Source: Euptelea pleiosperma (lineage: Eukaryota > Streptophyta > Magnoliopsida > Ranunculales > Eupteleaceae). Taken from it: a stretch of DNA of 64,000 nucleotides. The translations under genes were made by a program, and so were the position numbers. Below the pieces are notes generated by a model. The model was not told where the DNA came from. It did not search any database and saw nothing but the letters and a program-made list of their open reading frames with translations. The stretch covers positions 12,141,464 through 12,205,463 of the forward strand of contig CM068548.1 of the NCBI GenBank assembly GCA_035048495.1. The letters run 5' to 3'. This document shows positions 60,101 to 64,000 of the stretch, one piece after another (the stretch's first letter is position 1; each line of letters starts with the position of its first letter).

Positions 60101-61064
60101 GACTGGATTGTATTTCGAGTCGACTCGGCATACAAACTCGGATTTGCAAGCCTCTGCGGCGTGACTAGAAACTCGGCCGAGACGACTTGAAACTCATTTT
60201 TTTTTTATTTCTAAAGATTCAAAACCTGGGTTTTTATGTTACAGATCCCTGGAGACATGGTGGTGAATGCTATGATCCAAACTATGGCCACTCATTGTCG
60301 TCAACCTTTGCAAATCATCTACCATGTTGGTTCTTCTATACGGAATCCAGTGAAGTACTCTGATCTTGCAAATTGCGCTTATGAATACTTCTCTAAGAAT
60401 CCATATCTCAGAAAGGATGGAAAGCTTATTAGGGTTTCCAGATTTTCTCTACTTCCAACACTCTCTTCCTTCGACAAATACATGACTCTAAGTTATAAGC
60501 TACCATTACAGGTAGGTTTTCAACATCTATGAGAATGAATTCAAAAAAATAAAAATAAAAATTGCAAGTCTTGTTTATGGGCTTAGAACGTGTATATTTT
60601 TTTCAGGTCTTGCGTATATTGAATGTATTATCTTTCCAGTATTTTGGGGATCTATACGGCAATCTCAACGATAAGTGCAACTTACTGTCGCGATTCATCG
60701 AACTGTACGAGCCGTTCATCCTCTTCAAAGGAATGTAAGTAAATTAACGACGATAACCTTTTCGATGATATTTTCGAGTGGTGTCTAGGGGTGCACACAT
60801 GAGCCACACCAAGGCATGTACATGTACACCTCTAGCGGCATATCACATGGAAGCACCATGGCATCAAATTTACACAGTTTAGATGATCTTAAGATATTCT
60901 TGGTACTCAGATTCGACGACTCGAACTTGGAGAGGTTGAGAGAAACGATGAAGGATGACAACGGGGAAGCAGGGTCGTTTAATTTCGACCCCAAGTGCAT
61001 CGACTGGGAAGACTACTTCGTGAACGTTCACATCCCTGGCTTCACAAAATATGTACTTAAATGA
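57190..61064 (+). CDS. FAR: Alcohol-forming fatty acyl-CoA reductase (FAR), copy 2
   Basis: Second full FAR gene, with the same exon frames and introns as the gene at 2015-5889: 57190-57268, 57963-58066, 58464-58666, 58837-58937, 59348-59528, 59615-59776, 59960-60041, 60245-60511, 60607-60734, 60911-61064 (486 aa). TGSTGFLA at 18-25 and Y233-K237 are the same. The TATA box is at 57058. No difference from copy 1 was found in exons, introns or promoter. If the duplication is real, the plant has two identical FAR genes in tandem 55 kb apart. If it is false, this is the same gene seen twice. Confidence 0.92.
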
Positions 61065-61414
61065 AAATTCTTGAAATTATTCTACTAATGTTGATGTTAA
61101 TTTTAATAATCGCTACGAAACAAGCACGCATGGTGCGAAGTTTGTAGTTGGATGGTGCATGTATTTTTTGTTTTTTGAATATTCAACGGTATTATACTGA
61201 ATTAATACAATAATTTGAGTTCTATATCTTTCCTCAAGGAGCTTTTGTCTATCAAGAAGTATTTGTGATAATATTTACTATGCCCAAGATTTGAAAATAT
61301 ATAGAAAGAAAGGGGAACTATACAAGACGCACGAAGGCAAGCCACCCTACCCTACGACATCCCAACTAGGTTGGCACCCCAAGGGAAGGATAAACCAAGC
61401 TTAAGGCGGAAAAA

Positions 61415-63933
61415 AAAAAAAAAAAAAATCAGTCAAATCTATAGTATTTGGCATGAGGATCTTCCATTTTGGAAAGGAATGGAGGTTGCTCTACAAAATT
61501 CTCTGAGGCTTCTTCTACTAAGTTAGCGCCGTGGTTAGCAAGGATGTCTGCTGAAAAATTAATTTGCCTCAAAGTGGTGGTTATGAGGCATTGAATAATG
61601 TTTTTGATTACTGCCTCCATCGATTTTTCACTCTCCGTCCTATCTTGTACGTCTTGAAAGCAATTACTGCAGCCTTCGAGTCAGTTTCAATGTACTAGGA
61701 GGGGAAAAAAAATGGGGAAAACATGGTTTTATGGCTCATAATTTAAAATAACGCCGTTTAAACACCCCAAGACCGTTACATTAAAAACCGTTTTGATAAT
61801 GCTTAGAAAATACCGTTATCTTTTTTGTTTTAACGACCGTTAAATTCTATTTTTTCCATTTTTTGCCCACGGCCGTTTTAACGGTCACACCCCCAGTCCG
61901 TTATACAGTTAAAATGGCCTCTTTTAATCCTTGATATGGTTATTGAATTTGATATGGTGAAAGCCTATGATCGGGTTGAATGTAGCCTTCTTAAGAGAAT
62001 TCTCCAGGCCTTGGACTTTGATAATTAATTAATAAACGTCTTAATTTGATTGAACTGAGCATTTCCATAACTTTTTCTATCATATTAAATGGATCTCTTG
62101 TGGGTCTGTATAGACCAACTAGAGGCCTCAGACTGAGAGATATCTTGTCCACATATTTGTTCATAATTTGTGCTGAAAATTTAGTAAGACTTTTTGCAAG
62201 GGCGGAGGAATCAAATTAAATCAAGGGAATCAAGGTTAGAAGATGCTAGAAAATTACTCATCTATTATTTGAATTTCAAAAATAGAAAATAATGGAAAAC
62301 GGATCTAAAATTTAAATTTTCAGTAAAATTCACAACGGATAAAAGGGAAAATAACAGTTTTTTTACAAATTGTTATTTTCGTTATAACGGCCGTTATTTT
62401 CAGAACATTATATATTACCCTTCAAGAAGTATGCTACTGACCAGTATAATCTTCAATGGAAGATACTGACCGATGGGAGGAGTCGCAAATTCAAACCCAG
62501 AGACGAAATTAGAATGTATTAGGATTCCGATAAAATGGTGTTAAATTGTCCGTTGTTGAATTGAGCTTGATGTGACTAAGAAATATCACAATTTCTCCTC
62601 TCCCTCTTACTGATCAGTCTCTCCAATTTCTATTCTCCTCTAATAACTTGCTTGCTTACACTCACTGTAGTGGGTCTACTCGCACAGTCGATATTATTTG
62701 GTTATATTATTTACGTAGTAGTAGTAGTTGTAGGAAAGTAGGATAATAAATGGGTGGGATCCCGTCGGAGTAGGGAAAGGTAGCATGCTTGATCAGATAA
62801 TAAAGATGGATGCAGTCTTCCAAAGTATAATAAAATGATGTGTTTCGAAGCACCAAATCGATTTATGTTCGTTTACAAATGCATGGAATCACGTATATTG
62901 TGGATGATGCCCTTTCTCACCATTGATTTGGATAAATCCCTCATTAATTAGAATGTTTCAATGATTTGATGATTTTTTTTTTGGCAAAGACATTCAACAT
63001 AAGTGTGTGATTTGTGCCGCTAAATTTTGAGTTGTGGATAATGGTTCTAGGGATCACAAGAAGGGTGTGGTCCAGAGTTTCACATCATTGGATCCTAAAT
63101 CCAAAGACCACTGTGGTCCTAAGGTCTACCTTTAACATTGTTTAAAATTTTGTTGTGTGATGGTACCCAATATGTAATGTAGAGGGCATGTTGGTTCGGA
63201 CAATGCAAGCTTTATCTCTTGTATATGGTGAACTCCATTCCAATACAAGCTCGAGGTCCAATCCCGAATGGAATGTGTGCAGGCCTATGTCTTTGTTTCT
63301 CTTCATCCCAAGTAGAATCGAACCTCCCCAGTCGAAACTAATTGTTTGGCGATTTGGAGGATCGGGATCATGAGTAGTCCAAGTATGATCGAGAAGGAGC
63401 CGGAGAGATCCATCTTAAGGGCTGTGGTGGTGTAGATGTGTTGCTGGATGAATTCCGAAACTTGATCATCATCGTTGCGATCACCATCACCTCTATTGTC
63501 TTTTTTTTTTTCATAAGTCAACGATGAAATATATTAAGAGAGGAGATCGAGAAGATCTCAAAAGTACAAATGATAAAAGAACTAAGAAACAAAAGACAGC
63601 ACGACTAACTACTCAACAAATCATCAAAACAAAACACCATTTCAGCAAAAAAAGATCCCCTCATTTCAGGTGAGATGTCACTCCAACTATATATGAGGGC
63701 CTTAATATTGATGATAATTTTCAGAATTGTTGCCTCCACTCCCCTAAAAGTCCTATTCTTTCTTTTTTGCCATAGCCCCCATATCACCACATATGGTACC
63801 GTCATCCACAGGATCTTTCCTCTGGCTGAGAGTTTAATCCTTGGCCAACCACCCAACAATGATCCCATCTTCTTCGGCATAACCCAGGATAGGCCAACCT
63901 GCATCAAAAAGTATTGCAACTTCAATTTGTTTT
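61415..63933. mobile_element. LINE and family C debris, copy 2 of 6240-8757
   Basis: Repeats the arrangement of copy 1: RNase H fragment (-, 61415-61706), family C element (61719-61936), RT fragment (+, 61931-62211), local duplicate block (62416-63166), LINE ORF2 C-terminal part (-, 63506-63933). The single extra G at 61714-61717 lies just before the family C element. Confidence 0.7.
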
Positions 63934-64000
63934 CAGCATAAGCTTCCTCTATTAATACAAAACAAATAATCAAAAGAAGGTATTGCCATAAAAGACCAAC
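63934..64000 (-). pseudogene. RanBP1 3'-end relic, copy 2 (cut by window end)
   Basis: First 67 bases of the relic described at 8758-8955. Whether a second full RanBP1 gene follows beyond the window would tell how far the duplication extends. Confidence 0.6.

Larger units (their letters stand above)
55176..64000. repeat. Long direct repeat, copy 2 (runs off the window)
   Basis: Same sequence as 1-8824, shifted by 55,175 bases up to the extra G at 61714-61717 and by 55,176 after it. Here DNA to the left of the first matching base is visible (the end of a hAT-like element at 55017, then about 150 bases). It cannot be compared because the matching stretch of copy 1 lies outside the window, so 55176 need not be the true border. 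The right border is also not reached. Confidence 0.97.

Noticed and set aside
1..64000. Integrated virus sequence
   Set aside because: No viral replication or coat-like frame was recognised; all retroelement pieces read as LINE or copia.

Overview
The window is plant nuclear DNA, almost certainly from a flowering plant. Genes are multi-exon with GT-AG introns, the background is AT-rich and packed with MITEs and LINE fragments, and the gene families are plant ones: a CER4/MS2-type fatty acyl-CoA reductase, a clade A PP2C of the abscisic acid pathway, a plant RanBP1, and a plant-only nuclear-type protein of unknown function. I cannot name the species. A run of 100 N (49492-49591) is a scaffold gap of unknown true size.

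Layout. 1-8824: FAR gene (+, 10 exons, 486 aa), then LINE debris and a relic of the RanBP1 3' end. 8825-11380: repeats and a diverged copy of the preceding intergenic DNA. 11781-17111: RanBP1 (-, 4 exons, 221 aa) with a 4.5-kb last intron. 17461-22800: a Mutator-like element with 9-bp target-site duplication (TSD), a tRNA-type SINE with 11-bp TSD, a 3 x 240-bp tandem array and several MITEs. 23170-23808: a large foldback element beside the first exon of the next gene. 23875-38985: a long gene (+, two 5'UTR exons and 15 coding exons) of the At4g29790/At2g19390-like family. Its first nine coding exons are clean, but the rest carries about eight single-base frameshifts. One of its introns holds a 1.8-kb Mutator-like element with a MITE and a LINE fragment nested in it. 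39000-42530: repeats, including MITEs with ACGTG cores. 42530-45290: HAB1-like PP2C (+), three coding exons; the last catalytic exon is not found before the gap. 45291-55175: repeats, a copia 3' end, the gap, MITEs, and a 1.16-kb hAT-like element with 8-bp TSD. 55176-64000: a second, almost identical copy of 1-8824, including a second complete FAR gene.

The genes do not form a pathway unit. FAR makes primary fatty alcohols for wax or pollen wall, RanBP1 serves nucleocytoplasmic transport, and the PP2C is a negative regulator of ABA signalling. The most notable points are the 8.8-kb direct repeat with a 55,175-bp period and one base of difference found (very recent duplication or false duplication in the assembly), the clustered frameshifts, the PP2C that lacks its end beside the gap, and a set of transposons with definable borders. 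I found no wholly new biological system. The closest candidate for new biology is a MITE family that carries ABRE/G-box cores in its terminal repeats, with copies upstream of an ABA-pathway gene.
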